Part shown: positions 46,626 through 56,092 of the stretch, piece after piece
Numbering within the stretch: the first letter of the stretch is position 1
Layout of the letters: each line of letters starts with the position of its first letter
Assembly: GCF_001557535.2 (NCBI RefSeq)
Contig: NZ_CP014308.1
Coordinates: 248,001-312,000 of the forward strand
From: Burkholderia sp. PAMC 26561
GTDB lineage: Bacteria > Pseudomonadota > Gammaproteobacteria > Burkholderiales > Burkholderiaceae
DNA: 64,000 nt
Reading direction: 5' to 3'
Translations under genes and position numbers: made by a program
The notes under the pieces: model-generated
Database searches by the model: none
Told to the model about the DNA's origin: nothing
The model's input: only the letters and a program-made list of their open reading frames with translations

Positions 46626-47075
46626 TTAATAGCTCTTGTACGGCAGGAATTTTCCGGATAAAACAACTTTTACACGGTCGCCCTTCGGGTCCGCTTCGCG
46701 CTGGATGTCCATCGAAAAGTCGATGGCGCTCATGATGCCGTCGCCAAATTCTTCGTGGATTAATTCCTTGATCGTGGTGCCATACACGCTGACGATTTCA
46801 TACCAGCGATAGATCAGCGGGTCGGTCGGCACAGCACTGGGCAACGAGCCCTTGTAAGGGACGATTTGCAGCCACGCCACGGCTTCTTCGGACAATCCGA
46901 AAATCTCCCCCATCATTTCTGCCTGAGCCTTGTTCAGTGTCATCTGACCCAGACACGCGGCGGTCGTCCACTCCTTGCTCTGCCCGATTTTTTCGGCAAT
47001 ATCGCTCCATTTCAAACCCTTGGCGACTTTGGCGGATACGATCATTTGTGTTACTTCAGTGCGACCGGAAATCAT
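46626..47075 (-). CDS. cynS: Cyanase (cyanate hydratase)
   Basis: 149 residues, start behind AAGGAG. It has the N-terminal helical domain (VSAKVAKGLKWSDIAEKIGQ) and the cyanase-specific C-terminal domain. The catalytic Arg90, Glu93 and Ser116 lie in LIYRWYEIVSVYG and GIMSAIDFS, corresponding to E. coli Arg96/Glu99/Ser122. It converts cyanate and bicarbonate to CO2 and ammonia (via carbamate) as a decamer in the cytoplasm. The gene follows an ABC uptake system in the same operon, as in the cynABDS operons of pseudomonads. Confidence 0.97.
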   Translation of the reverse strand: MISGRTEVTQMIVSAKVAKGLKWSDIAEKIGQSKEWTTAACLGQMTLNKAQAEMMGEIFGLSEEAVAWLQIVPYKGSLPSAVPTDPLIYRWYEIVSVYGTTIKELIHEEFGDGIMSAIDFSMDIQREADPKGDRVKVVLSGKFLPYKSY

Positions 47076-47106
47076 GATAGTGCTCCTTTAATGAAAAAAT
47101 GAAATC

Positions 47107-48033
47107 TCAAGCGATGGCCCGGATGAGCGCGCCGGAATGTCCTGCGGACGCGCCGTCGTTGTCCAGGCCTGGACGCACGAGACGCGGCTGGGTTTGCTCG
47201 TCTTCATCGGACGGCCCGAACTCACGCGAACGACGCACGAGGAAGTCGACCAAGTGATTGCGTATCCGATAAAACTGCGGGTCGTGATGAATGGTTTCGC
47301 GCTGGCGATCAGCCGGCAGCGTGTTCACGACAATCTCTGCAATTCGCGCACGGGGCCCGTTGTTCATCAGCATGATCTTGCTGGAAAGCAGGATGGCTTC
47401 GTCCACGTCGTGCGTGATCATGAAGACGGTCTGCCGCGTTGCCGCGCAGATCTTCAGCAACTCGTCTTGAATGACGCCACGGGTGAGGGCGTCGAGCGCG
47501 CCGAACGGTTCGTCGAGTAACAGCATTTTGGGTTCGAGGGCAAAGGCCCGCGCAATGCCGACGCGCTGTTTCATGCCCCCTGACAACTCGGACGGTTTTT
47601 TCTTTTCCGAGCCCTTCAATCCCACCATGTCGATGAACCGCATGCCGTGCTCCGCTATCTGCGCGCGCGTCCATGTTGGATGCCGCGACCGCACGGCGAA
47701 CGCAATGTTCGCTTCCACCGTGAGCCACGGCAGAAGCGCGTGTCCCTGGAACACCACGCCGCGGTCAAGCCCCGGCCCTGATATCTCCCGGTTGCCCATG
47801 ATGACGTGGCCGCTGCTTGCTTCTTCAAGCCCGGCAACTACGTTAAGGATCGTACTTTTCCCGCAGCCGGAATGTCCGATTACGCAGACAAATTCGCCTT
47901 GCCCAATGGCAAAACTGACGTTCTCGAAGACGGGTGGCGCGTCTTTCTTGTATCGCTTGGAAAGGCCTTCAACGCGGATGAAAGGGGCCGCATTCGCCGT
48001 CTGTCCCGTCTGGCTAGCCGTGTCAGTCAACAT
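47107..48033 (-). CDS. ABC transporter ATP-binding protein, cyanate/nitrate/sulfonate type (CynD-like)
   Basis: 308 residues. Walker [11 protein letters not shown]-loop [12 protein letters not shown], signature [15 protein letters not shown], Walker [13 protein letters not shown] and the switch His in [10 protein letters not shown]. This is the NrtD/SsuB/TauB/CynD class that powers uptake of small anions or sulfonates. It overlaps the permease by 11 bp (48023-48033) and lies 31 bp upstream of cyanase. The C-terminal tail after ~260 is longer than in SsuB. Confidence 0.95.
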   Translation of the reverse strand: MLTDTASQTGQTANAAPFIRVEGLSKRYKKDAPPVFENVSFAIGQGEFVCVIGHSGCGKSTILNVVAGLEEASSGHVIMGNREISGPGLDRGVVFQGHALLPWLTVEANIAFAVRSRHPTWTRAQIAEHGMRFIDMVGLKGSEKKKPSELSGGMKQRVGIARAFALEPKMLLLDEPFGALDALTRGVIQDELLKICAATRQTVFMITHDVDEAILLSSKIMLMNNGPRARIAEIVVNTLPADRQRETIHHDPQFYRIRNHLVDFLVRRSREFGPSDEDEQTQPRLVRPGLDNDGASAGHSGALIRAIA

Positions 48034-48919
48034 ACGTCACCTTGCGTTGAAGTTGAGCAAAGAGGAAATCGAGGCCCATGCCGACCAGCCCGATTAGCAG
48101 CACCGAAAACAGCACGTTGGACAGCGACAGGTTGTTCCATTCGTTCCACAGGAAATAGCCGATGCCCGTGCCGCCCACTAGCATCTCGGCCGCGACGATC
48201 ACAAGCCATGCGATACCCATTGAGATGCGCATGCCGGTCACGATAGTAGGTGCGGCAGCCGGCAAGATCACGGTCAGCGCCCGTCGCAGCGGCGGCACTT
48301 CGAGTGTGCGCGCAACATTTAGCCAGTCACGGCGGACCGCCGCTACACCGAACACGGTGTTGACCAGCATGGGCCAGACGGAGCAGATAAAGATCACGAA
48401 CACGGCGGAGGCCGATGAACTCTTGATGGTGTAAAGCGCGATTGGCATCCAGGCAAGGGGCGAGATGGGCTTGAGTACCTGGATAAAGGGATTGAATGTC
48501 AGGAACGCGAGCTCTGACATGCCGATCAGGAAGCCAAGCGGCACGGCCACAAGCAGCGCCAGGATATAACCGGTCGCTACGCGGACAAGCGAAAAGCCGA
48601 GCTGAATGCCAATCCCTTTATCGTTCGGACCGTCGTCATGGAAGGGATGCGCGATCTGCGTCGATGCTTCCTCGACGAACTGCGCCGGAGTCGGAAAACC
48701 GGTCACCTTCGCTGGCGCTGAATCCGCTGCACCCGTCTCCGGAATCTTGCCCATCAGCATGGCGTATTCAGTGGCTTCGGCGCTTGCTGTTGTCTGTATT
48801 TTGGCGGTTGGTACGTCAGGCAACGTTGCCGCCTCCCAGACGATGACCAGCAGCGCCAGCACCGCCAGCGAGCACAGCGCGGCCCTATGCCTGAGCGTTA
48901 AACGCGTTGATAGCGACAT
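48023..48919 (-). CDS. ABC transporter permease (CynB/NrtB-like)
   Basis: 298 residues from the ATG at 48919, chosen for the strong GGAGGAG 6-8 nt upstream over a GTG at 48940. N-terminal span, a ~60-residue periplasmic insert typical of NrtB/CynB ([20 protein letters not shown]), then the SsuC/TauC-like permease core with [20 protein letters not shown] as the EAA loop contacting the ATPase. It forms the channel for the solute captured by the upstream binding protein. Confidence 0.94.
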   Translation of the reverse strand: MSLSTRLTLRHRAALCSLAVLALLVIVWEAATLPDVPTAKIQTTASAEATEYAMLMGKIPETGAADSAPAKVTGFPTPAQFVEEASTQIAHPFHDDGPNDKGIGIQLGFSLVRVATGYILALLVAVPLGFLIGMSELAFLTFNPFIQVLKPISPLAWMPIALYTIKSSSASAVFVIFICSVWPMLVNTVFGVAAVRRDWLNVARTLEVPPLRRALTVILPAAAPTIVTGMRISMGIAWLVIVAAEMLVGGTGIGYFLWNEWNNLSLSNVLFSVLLIGLVGMGLDFLFAQLQRKVTYVD

Positions 48920-48936
48920 GATCACTCCTCCTGCGC

Positions 48937-50316
48937 TCACGCGCGCTTGATGGCGAAACTATGAAGGTAGTCGTCAGGACGGCTCGAATCGAACGGGTGG
49001 CCCATGACGGTGATAGGCCTGTAACCGCCGGCATTTGCAGCAGCGGGGATCGGCTCGCCGACCTGACGCATCGCGTTGCGGGCATCGGTCATCAGGAAGA
49101 CTTTTTCAGCGAGCGCCTGATAGTCCACCTCGCCCTTGACGTAACCCCATCGCTTCATCTGCGTCATCATCCAGACCGCCATGGAATACCATGGCAACGG
49201 GTCGAAATCGACGCGATCGGGCACGCGTTGAACGTGGCCGAGGCCGTCGGCGAAGGTTCCTGTCAACACTTGGCGCACGACGAGTTCCGGTTGGTTCAGA
49301 TAGGCCGGCGCCGAGATCATTTTCGCGAGCGCAGGGCGATTCGAAGACTCGTGGGCGAACGCGGCCGCCTTCAGATTCGCACGGTAAAGGGCGGCAAACG
49401 TGTTCGGATTCTGCCGGATAAACGCCTCGGGCACGCTGAACGAACAGCACGGATGACCCGCCCAGATGTCTCGCGACAACACGTGAATAAATCCCACTTC
49501 ATCGAACACAGCACGCTGGTTGAACGGGTCCGGTCCAAGAAATCCGTCGATGTTGCCCGCCCGCAAATTTGCGATCATCTCAGCGGGTGGCGTCACGCGT
49601 AATTGCACGTCGCGATCCGGGTCGATGCCATGCTCCGCCAGGTAATAACGCAGCAGGAAGTTGTGCATCGAAAAATCGAAGGGAATCGCAAACCTGAAGC
49701 CTTTCCAGTTGCGCGGATCGCGATTGTCCTTGTGCTTCAGCGCGAGTACGATGGCCTGGCCATTGACGTTCTGAATGGTTGCCACCCGGGTTGGGGAGGG
49801 CTGCGAACCAATTCCCATCGATATCGCCAGCGGCATAGGCGCAAGCATGTGGGACGCGGCAAGCTCATGGTTCAGCATCTGGTCCCGGACGAGTGCCCAA
49901 CCGCCGACTTTGCGTAAGGTGACGTTGAGTCCCTGCTCTTTGTAGTAGCCAAGCGGTTCGGCGGCAATGAGCGGCGTCGCGCACGTGACCGGCAGGAAGC
50001 CGACGTTCAGGTCGCGCTTCTCGAGGTTGCCGCTCTTGTCTTCGGCAAAAGCTTCCTGCATCGCTGATATGGGCAGCACGCTGTACACCGCGGCTATCGC
50101 GGCGCTCTTGCCGACCGCACGGATAAACGCGCGCCGCGCGGTATCGCGGGGGAACAACGCGCGCACTGCAGCCGCCTCTACAAAGTCCCTTGAGAGCGAG
50201 TCAGCGTCGGTCGCGCTGGCTCGGACGTGCTCCGCCTGACTTGGATGCCGTCCGCATGCGCAGCCGCCTAGCGCCGTGTGACCGTCGAAAGGACCGTAAC
50301 GGTTGTGGCTCTCCAT
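48937..50316 (-). CDS. ABC transporter substrate-binding protein, NrtA/CmpA/CynA-like, with Tat signal
   Basis: 459 residues. An N-terminal Cys/His-rich segment (GGCACGRHPSQAEH) is followed by a twin-arginine motif ARRAFIRAVGKSAAIAA near residue 60. The NMT1/NrtA-type fold follows: LNVGFLPVTCATPLIAAEPL, GGWALVRDQMLNHELAASHM, and LRAGNIDGFLGPDPFNQRAV. NrtA, CmpA and CynA proteins of this class bind nitrate, bicarbonate or cyanate. With cyanase in the operon, cyanate (or a related small anion) is the best guess. Tat export is also seen in NrtA relatives. Confidence 0.93.
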   Translation of the reverse strand: MESHNRYGPFDGHTALGGCACGRHPSQAEHVRASATDADSLSRDFVEAAAVRALFPRDTARRAFIRAVGKSAAIAAVYSVLPISAMQEAFAEDKSGNLEKRDLNVGFLPVTCATPLIAAEPLGYYKEQGLNVTLRKVGGWALVRDQMLNHELAASHMLAPMPLAISMGIGSQPSPTRVATIQNVNGQAIVLALKHKDNRDPRNWKGFRFAIPFDFSMHNFLLRYYLAEHGIDPDRDVQLRVTPPAEMIANLRAGNIDGFLGPDPFNQRAVFDEVGFIHVLSRDIWAGHPCCSFSVPEAFIRQNPNTFAALYRANLKAAAFAHESSNRPALAKMISAPAYLNQPELVVRQVLTGTFADGLGHVQRVPDRVDFDPLPWYSMAVWMMTQMKRWGYVKGEVDYQALAEKVFLMTDARNAMRQVGEPIPAAANAGGYRPITVMGHPFDSSRPDDYLHSFAIKRA

Positions 50317-50355
50317 CTGTTTCCCCTGAATGATCCACGCGTTGAAGGCAAAGGC

Positions 50356-51699
50356 TTACTCCGCGAGCTCGAGGCTGCGCTGACCGACTTTCAATGAGGC
50401 AGTGACCACGCCGTCGCAATACTGCGCCATGGACAGGTATTGATCATCCTCGTCGACTACTTCCCATTGCAAATCACGAGACGGCACACCGCGCATCAAA
50501 ATAGGCAGTGACCGCGTCTTCACGCGCAGTACGGGCGGCTGGTGTTGATAGCCCGGGTGAGGGCGCTTGAGCACGGCGTGAGCAATGGCTTCTGCTTGCC
50601 CCGCTATCGGTTCGATATACCGGCAGGGCGCACCTTCCAGGCTGATGCAATCGCCGAGCGCATAAATATCCGGCGCGCTGGTTCGCAAGGTATGCGAATC
50701 GACCACGATGCCATTTTCAAAGCTCAATCCGGCTGCTCGCGCGAGTCTTGGTTCAGTGGCGAGGCCGGTTGCAGACAGCACGAGGTCGGCGCGCAAGGTC
50801 TCGCCATTCGTCGTCTGTATGATGCGCTCACCCTGGTAGTTCTGCGTGACGCTTGCGACCATGCGGCTCGCCTTGTACTGCACGCCCGCCGTTGCCCAGC
50901 TACTCAAAAGTCGTGCCGATGCCTTCTCGGGCAAGAGACCTGTGAGCGGTGCCGTGTGCACATCGAGTACGGTGACGTGATGACCGGCGCGCGCAAAGTC
51001 CTCCGCCAGTTCGCAACCGATCAATCCCGCCCCGATCACGGCAATCCGTTTCGGACCTGACGCAACCGCGCGCTGCACGCCGCCCCACATGGCGAGATCA
51101 TTGATGCGCCAGCATAAGTCCTTGGGCAAGGCGTCCGGCATGACCGGGCACGCGCCTTGGGCCAGCACCAGCTGCGTGTAGGTGACGGCGCCTGCGGTGG
51201 TGCGCAACTGATGCAGCGACGGAGAAAGTCCGATCGCAAAGGTGTTGCGCAGCAGGCTTACTTTCAGGCGCGTGGCAGCAGCGGTCGCGGCTTCTGCGAT
51301 CATCGACTGGGTGGTCTTCTTCTGGCTCAACGCAACCGATAGCTCAGGCTTGCGATATCGGTCGCCTTCGCAGGCAGTCACCAGCGTGATGGGCACGTCG
51401 GCATCGAGCGCGCGTAGTGCTTCAGCAACCGCCCATCCCGCCGTGCCGCCACCCACGATTACAACACCCGTTTCACGCGTAACCACCGCTTCGCGTTCTT
51501 CACGCGATACCACCACCGGCTCATAAGGCGCGAAATCGCTCTTCTGGACGCCGCATAGCGGGCACACCCAGCTATCGGGGATATCGGCGAAACGCGTGCC
51601 GGGTGCGAGGCCGCTGTCGGGGTCGCCCGCTTGCTCGTCGTAGATCACGCCGCACGCGCGGCAGATGTATTGCCTCCAGTCGCTGATGATGGCGTTCAT
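50356..51699 (-). CDS. Rubredoxin-fused FAD-dependent rubredoxin reductase-like protein
   Basis: 447 residues. Residues ~8-58 are a rubredoxin (CRAC at 13-16 and CPLC at 46-49, with [14 protein letters not shown] between). The rest is a two-nucleotide-site reductase: FAD motif [20 protein letters not shown] motif [17 protein letters not shown] and C-terminal [11 protein letters not shown]. It passes electrons from NAD(P)H through FAD to its own rubredoxin Fe centre, usually to an oxygenase or oxygen-reducing partner. Its start overlaps the acyl-CoA dehydrogenase-like gene stop (ATGA), so that flavoenzyme may be its acceptor. Confidence 0.93.
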   Translation of the reverse strand: MNAIISDWRQYICRACGVIYDEQAGDPDSGLAPGTRFADIPDSWVCPLCGVQKSDFAPYEPVVVSREEREAVVTRETGVVIVGGGTAGWAVAEALRALDADVPITLVTACEGDRYRKPELSVALSQKKTTQSMIAEAATAAATRLKVSLLRNTFAIGLSPSLHQLRTTAGAVTYTQLVLAQGACPVMPDALPKDLCWRINDLAMWGGVQRAVASGPKRIAVIGAGLIGCELAEDFARAGHHVTVLDVHTAPLTGLLPEKASARLLSSWATAGVQYKASRMVASVTQNYQGERIIQTTNGETLRADLVLSATGLATEPRLARAAGLSFENGIVVDSHTLRTSAPDIYALGDCISLEGAPCRYIEPIAGQAEAIAHAVLKRPHPGYQHQPPVLRVKTRSLPILMRGVPSRDLQWEVVDEDDQYLSMAQYCDGVVTASLKVGQRSLELAE

Positions 51700-52838
51700 G
51701 CCGGGAACTCCTCTTTGCAGAGCCGTGCCATTTCAAAACGCAGGTGCTTGAGTGCGGGTGTGACGATCGCCACGAAATGCGATTCACGGATGCGCCGTTG
51801 AGGCGCGGCGCTCATCAGGTAACCGCGTGCGCCCTGATGCAGCAGCGACGCCTGCGCGGCTCGCAATGCCAGTTCGGAGCCGCGCGCGCGGACATCCAGG
51901 ACTTCGAGCAAATAGTCCCTGCTGCCGTCATACGGCGTTCTGGCGAGGCGTTGCGCCTGCTGGGCGGTGTCGTCGAGTTCGGCGCGCAGTTCGTTCGGGC
52001 GGTCGCTTAGGAAACGGTTGACGTGGCCAAGCATCGGCTCGACTTCGAGGATCGAGTCAATAGCACCCTGGGCCACGCCGAGCGCCATGCCGACCTGCAG
52101 CAGGATGAATGCCGGCCGGATCCGTGCGATGAACGGCCTCGCCGGGTCCGCAATGATCTGGGCTTCGCCAACAAAGTAATCGTTGAGTCTCACGCCCCAT
52201 GTGCTGGTGCCTTCCATGCCCGAGAACACGGGGCAGGGACGTAGTTCGACCCGCGCGTCGCAATCGAGCATGAACATCACTTCATGCGTCACCGTGCCAT
52301 CGTCGCGCTGCACGCCGGCAATGGCGCCACAATATTGTCCGGCCGCGATATGGCTGACCCATGGCAACGCGCCGTTGATCCGGTAACCACCGGGGACACG
52401 CGTCGCACGCAGCATCATGGGTTCGATGCCGGAAAACGCTTTCATCGGATTCGACAGGGCGGTACCGCCGAACGTCCGGCCTTCGGCGTGCGCATCGAGC
52501 CGCGCGCCCCTCAGCGCCGGATTGCCGGATTGCTCCATGTACAGCCCGCAGACATCGTGCGACCACATCAGGAAACCGGTCGCACCGCACGCACGGCTCG
52601 CGCGCTGCATGGCATCCACAGACACACCCACGCGCGCGCCGTAGCGATCCAGATGCACCCCAAGCGCGCCGGCCCGTCCAAGCGCCGCCAGGATCTCGAG
52701 CGGATAATGCCCTTCGTCGATGCGCACCGCCGCATCCTTCAGCGGTCCATCCGAAATGCGTTCTACATCCGCCATGACGGCGTCGTCGGTCCAGCGTCCG
52801 ACGCGCGCGCGGTCGGCAAGCATTGCGCTTTCCATCAT
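51696..52838 (-). CDS. Acyl-CoA dehydrogenase-fold flavoprotein (DszC/SfnB-like possible)
   Basis: 380 residues, start behind AAGGAAAA. Acyl-CoA dehydrogenase fold: [20 protein letters not shown] at the N-terminus, the flavin-facing [14 protein letters not shown], and a C-terminal four-helix bundle. The usual catalytic Glu region is not evident, and no fatty-acid genes are nearby. In this sulfur/nitrogen-uptake context it may be a flavin-dependent monooxygenase of the DszC/SfnC/SfnB class. It overlaps by 4 bp with the rubredoxin reductase, suggesting an electron-transfer pair. Substrate unknown. Confidence 0.85.
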   Translation of the reverse strand: MMESAMLADRARVGRWTDDAVMADVERISDGPLKDAAVRIDEGHYPLEILAALGRAGALGVHLDRYGARVGVSVDAMQRASRACGATGFLMWSHDVCGLYMEQSGNPALRGARLDAHAEGRTFGGTALSNPMKAFSGIEPMMLRATRVPGGYRINGALPWVSHIAAGQYCGAIAGVQRDDGTVTHEVMFMLDCDARVELRPCPVFSGMEGTSTWGVRLNDYFVGEAQIIADPARPFIARIRPAFILLQVGMALGVAQGAIDSILEVEPMLGHVNRFLSDRPNELRAELDDTAQQAQRLARTPYDGSRDYLLEVLDVRARGSELALRAAQASLLHQGARGYLMSAAPQRRIRESHFVAIVTPALKHLRFEMARLCKEEFPA

Positions 52839-52899
52839 GTTTTCCTTGGCATTCGAGGGGCGTTGCAGGGTGCGATCCGGCTCGTTACGAACGCCGTGA

Positions 52900-53448
52900 C
52901 TAGTCGGCCAGCGTGACCGTCATGGGGATCGGGTTGCGAACCGAGTTGGCGACGGGCGAGTAGAAGTTGGCCTGCCGCACGATGTCGTCGAGCACGTCGC
53001 GCGAAGCGTCGCCCTCGATCAGTACTTTCACGCGGATATCCTGGAAGCCCATTTGAGAGGGTTGCATCTCAGCGCCACCGGCGCCCCATGCGGCCGGATT
53101 GCCAATATCTGCTTCCAGCGAGAGTTCAAGTTTCGTGAGCTTCACCTGCTTCCATGTGGCAACGGCCGTGATGCCGACTGCAAGGCAACCGCCCAGTCCG
53201 GACAGCGCAACTTCGCCCGGCGCGGGTGCGGTGTCGTCGCCAAACAGGTGAAGCGGTTCGTCGACGACGACCGGCTCGTGCTTGCCAACATAGCTCAGTG
53301 AACGGTACTTGCCTTGCAAGACGGTGCGGACATTGTTCTTGCCGCGTGAGCCGGGGTTGTTGCGGCCTTTTTCCGCGAAGGTCATGAGGCCGTCGCGATC
53401 GATCGGGCTGAGGAACGCGGTAACGATTGAGGAAGTGTTCGTGGTCAA
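52900..53448 (-). CDS. OsmC-family protein
   Basis: 182 residues from a TTG at 53448, which has AGGAG 6 nt upstream; the earlier open frame crosses the sigma-54 promoter and is not translated on this transcript. OsmC/Ohr fold: VALSGLGGCLAVGITAVATW contains the one conserved Cys, and ANFYSPVANSVRNPI closes the domain. OsmC proteins reduce hydroperoxides or act on thiols, usually with two Cys; only one is obvious here. It is the first gene after the sigma-54 promoter of the cyanase operon and may protect against reactive sulfur or peroxide by-products. Confidence 0.88.
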   Translation of the reverse strand: MTTNTSSIVTAFLSPIDRDGLMTFAEKGRNNPGSRGKNNVRTVLQGKYRSLSYVGKHEPVVVDEPLHLFGDDTAPAPGEVALSGLGGCLAVGITAVATWKQVKLTKLELSLEADIGNPAAWGAGGAEMQPSQMGFQDIRVKVLIEGDASRDVLDDIVRQANFYSPVANSVRNPIPMTVTLAD

Positions 53449-53519
53449 GGCTGGCTCCTGATAGGAAAGTGTCGCTAACCGCCTGAGGCATCCATGCCAT
53501 GCGGTTGCGACTATTCCAA

Positions 53520-53535
53520 TGCAACAGATATGCCA
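53520..53535 (-). promoter_or_regulatory. Sigma-54 (-24/-12) promoter of the cyanase operon
   Basis: On the minus strand TGGCATATCTGTTGCA has the invariant GG and GC separated by 10 bp and closely matches the consensus TGGCAC-N5-TTGC. Predicted transcription start is about 53509, giving a ~60-nt leader before the OsmC TTG. The gene immediately upstream encodes a sigma-54 activator. Confidence 0.85.
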
Positions 53536-53633
53536 GTAGGTTGGTGAATCGTGTCCAGCCTTGTCGGGAGAGGCTCTGCGCCGAATTTCCGTGCCCCGGT
53601 AACGATGCCGTGACAAATGAAGCGGGCCTTGGA

Positions 53634-53663
53634 AATGTTGACATTGTTAGCAATGTCAACATT
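53634..53663. promoter_or_regulatory. Activator (UAS) site: perfect 13-bp dyad upstream of the sigma-54 promoter
   Basis: AATGTTGACATTG and CAATGTCAACATT (53634-53646 and 53651-53663) are perfect inverted repeats separated by TTAG. The centre lies ~140 bp upstream of the predicted sigma-54 start, the normal distance for an NtrC-class enhancer. It sits in the gap between the activator stop (53673) and the operon, so the activator probably binds here. Confidence 0.8.
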
Positions 53664-53672
53664 GTTTAAAGG

Positions 53673-55301
53673 TCATAGGGCGCCTTGGCCTAGCTTTTTC
53701 CATCGATAGTCGAACTGTCGCGCCGTCATCCCGAGCATTTGCGCTGCCCTGGACTTGTTGCCGCCGCATTGCTGAAGGGCATGAAGCAGGGTATCGACGG
53801 AATGCGAATTCACGCTGCCGTAAGGGCGCAATGACAACTGGTGCGAAGCCAGCGTGGGTGCAACCTTTACGGTCTTCTCGACCACGCCGGACTCGAGCGG
53901 CAGGAAGCGATCTATATCCGCCGCGTCCAGCAAGGGCTGCTCCGCGAGCAACACGATTCGTTCGATCAGGTTGGCCAACTCACGAATGTTGCCGGGCCAC
54001 GAATAGTCTTGCAGCCGCACGAGCGCGGCCGCCGTGAGGTTGACGTTACGCTGGTTCACTTGATTCACGTGACTGATGAAATGCAGTGCGAGCTCGCGGA
54101 TGTCCTCGTGACGCTCGGCGAGTGAAGGCAGGCTGATCGGAATGACGTTGAGCCGGTAGTACAGGTCCTGCCGGAACGTGCCGCTCGCCACGCCGCTCAA
54201 CAGGTCTCGATGCGTTGCCGCGACCAACCGCACGTCGACGCGAATCTCGCGTTTGCCGCCGAGGCGCGTAAGCGTGCCCTCCTGAAGCGTGCGCAGCAGT
54301 TTCGTTTGAAGGGTCAGCGGCATCTCGCCGATTTCATCGAGGAAGATCGTGCCAGCGTCGGCCTGTTCAAACCAGCCGGCGCGCGCGGTGGCCGCGCCCG
54401 TAAACGCGCCGCGCTCGTAGCCAAAGAGCTCTGACTCAAACAGGGTTTCGGGAATAGCCGCGCAATTGATCTTGATAAACGCTTTGTCGCGACGTGGACT
54501 CGCCAGATGTAATGCACGGGCGAACAGCTCCTTGCCAGTACCGGATTCGCCCAGCAGTAACACGCTCGCCGATGAATCCGAGACGCGCTCCAGTTCGGAA
54601 ATAGCCCGTAACAATCTCGGCGAGGTTCCGATGATTCCATAGCGCGCGCTGCTCGACGCTAGCGCCTGCGCCAGGACGGCGTTGCGCTGTTCAAGCGCGC
54701 GAGTCTTCTCTTCCAGGTTGGCTTCGAGTTGCAGGAGCTGGCCGACCAGCGTGGCGAGAATACGAAGGAGCGTCACGTCGTCGGCAAGGGCTCGGCTGCG
54801 CGTCCTGATGCGGTGGCACGCCAGCACCCCCACCGTCGTCTGTCCCCTCATGATGGGCAACGCGATAAAGGAAACAGGCCCTGGCGGCAGCTTCGAGCGT
54901 TCGACCGCCCGGGCAAGGAAACCGGGTTCTGCGTCGATATCCTGCACGATGATCAAATGCCCGTCGCGTAAGACCTGACCCGTGATCCCTTCGCCCTCGT
55001 CATAGCGCCCGCGCTCGACTTCCTGCGCCGTGAGCCCGTATGCATGCCTGATACAAGCGGATTGAGCGCCCTCGTCGCGCAACACAACCCGGCCACGGTT
55101 CAAACCAAGCAGTTCGGACAGGAGGTGAAGCATTTCACGAAGCACCGGAACGGGCGAAAGGTTCTTGCCAATGAGCGCCATCACCTGCTGCAAAAGCAAC
55201 ATTTCCGACTCACGCCAATGGCCTGGATTTTCCGCTTCAGTCTCGCGAGGGCTGTTCTGCATAGCAATCCAAATGGGGGTAGTCGAACGATGGATCTTCA
55301 T
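53673..55301 (-). CDS. NifA/NtrC-class sigma-54-dependent activator with GAF domain (CynF-like)
   Basis: 542 residues from the ATG at 55301; a Met at 55262 is an alternative start. A GAF sensor domain spans about residues 45-195 (ACIRHAYGLTAQEVERGRYD, FIALPIMRGQTTVGVLACHR). The AAA+ module has Walker A GESGTGKELFARA, the sigma-54 loop GYERGAFTGA, Walker B TIFLDEIGEMP and the arginine-finger region. The C-terminal Fis-type helix-turn-helix is NKSRAAQMLGMTARQFDYR. It should activate the downstream sigma-54 promoter via the dyad at 53634-53663. A sigma-54 regulator (CynF) controls the cyn operon of cyanide-degrading Pseudomonas, which supports the analogy. Confidence 0.95.
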   Translation of the reverse strand: MKIHRSTTPIWIAMQNSPRETEAENPGHWRESEMLLLQQVMALIGKNLSPVPVLREMLHLLSELLGLNRGRVVLRDEGAQSACIRHAYGLTAQEVERGRYDEGEGITGQVLRDGHLIIVQDIDAEPGFLARAVERSKLPPGPVSFIALPIMRGQTTVGVLACHRIRTRSRALADDVTLLRILATLVGQLLQLEANLEEKTRALEQRNAVLAQALASSSARYGIIGTSPRLLRAISELERVSDSSASVLLLGESGTGKELFARALHLASPRRDKAFIKINCAAIPETLFESELFGYERGAFTGAATARAGWFEQADAGTIFLDEIGEMPLTLQTKLLRTLQEGTLTRLGGKREIRVDVRLVAATHRDLLSGVASGTFRQDLYYRLNVIPISLPSLAERHEDIRELALHFISHVNQVNQRNVNLTAAALVRLQDYSWPGNIRELANLIERIVLLAEQPLLDAADIDRFLPLESGVVEKTVKVAPTLASHQLSLRPYGSVNSHSVDTLLHALQQCGGNKSRAAQMLGMTARQFDYRWKKLGQGAL

Positions 55302-56092
55302 CAGGATGGCTCTTGATCGCTCGTTCTCGCATGCGTAGCACGGCCAATTTCTCCTCTCCGCAATCTTCCGTCAGGCTGAACATACCTGGATATATTCGTC
55401 CTGTCGCAGGTCGGGTCGACTAGCACTCGTCCTGACCGGTGCTTTGTACGCGTATCCTGCCAGATCCGTGGAGTCATGTGAATTTGTCCGTAAATGAGTA
55501 TGGGCTAGCCTTGAGAAGGCAAGCTGGCGAGTGGCCTGGGTGAAGGCAGTGGTGAGCAGATTGTCCGCTAACACGGAACCTGAGTTCCCCACAGCGGACG
55601 TGGACCGGCCGAAGAACGCGACGGTAGCTCAACCGGCTGGCTATTCAAAGTTTCGTTCCGCTGGACGTCCCGGCTAGGGGCCTCACAACGACTTGGCCTT
55701 GCTTGGAACGCGCGCGACACTACGTAACGAAAAGGAGGCTTCTCATACGCCGGTACTGCGGCGGTCCCCAAGAACGAGGTTCCTAAAAATGATCGACGCG
55801 CCGGGCAGCGACGCCGCTCAGCGAAATGACGGCGGTGGCGTATTGGAAGGCTTAAGTGCCTTTGTACGTATCCGGACTGGCTCGCCTGAATTCTGCCTTG
55901 AACCGAGTTCAGCGGCCTTCTCAAGTTCGCCTGTATCAGAGCTGACTGACTTGCTTACGGTTTCATCTAGGCGCTAGAGCGAGCGGCTTTAATTGACGCA
56001 GGGCAGCTCCTGTGGGCTTTCGCTTCGGAAGTTTTACCGCAGCCTATCGAAGCTATGGAAGCGTTTGGTTCAATATGATTAGGCTTAATTAG
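55302..56092. other. Gene-poor region upstream of the sigma-54 activator
   Basis: About 790 bp with only shadow frames, such as minus-strand 55568-55924, with low-complexity Arg/Ser-rich translation and no family. The last ~50 bp is AT-rich and leads into the inverted repeat at 56093. The activator's own promoter must lie near 55310-55400 but no good boxes were seen. Confidence 0.4.

Noticed and set aside
55568..55924. 118-codon minus-strand frame upstream of the ParDE pair
   Set aside because: Arg/Ser/Pro-rich translation typical of a shadow frame in GC-rich DNA; no domain or start signal.
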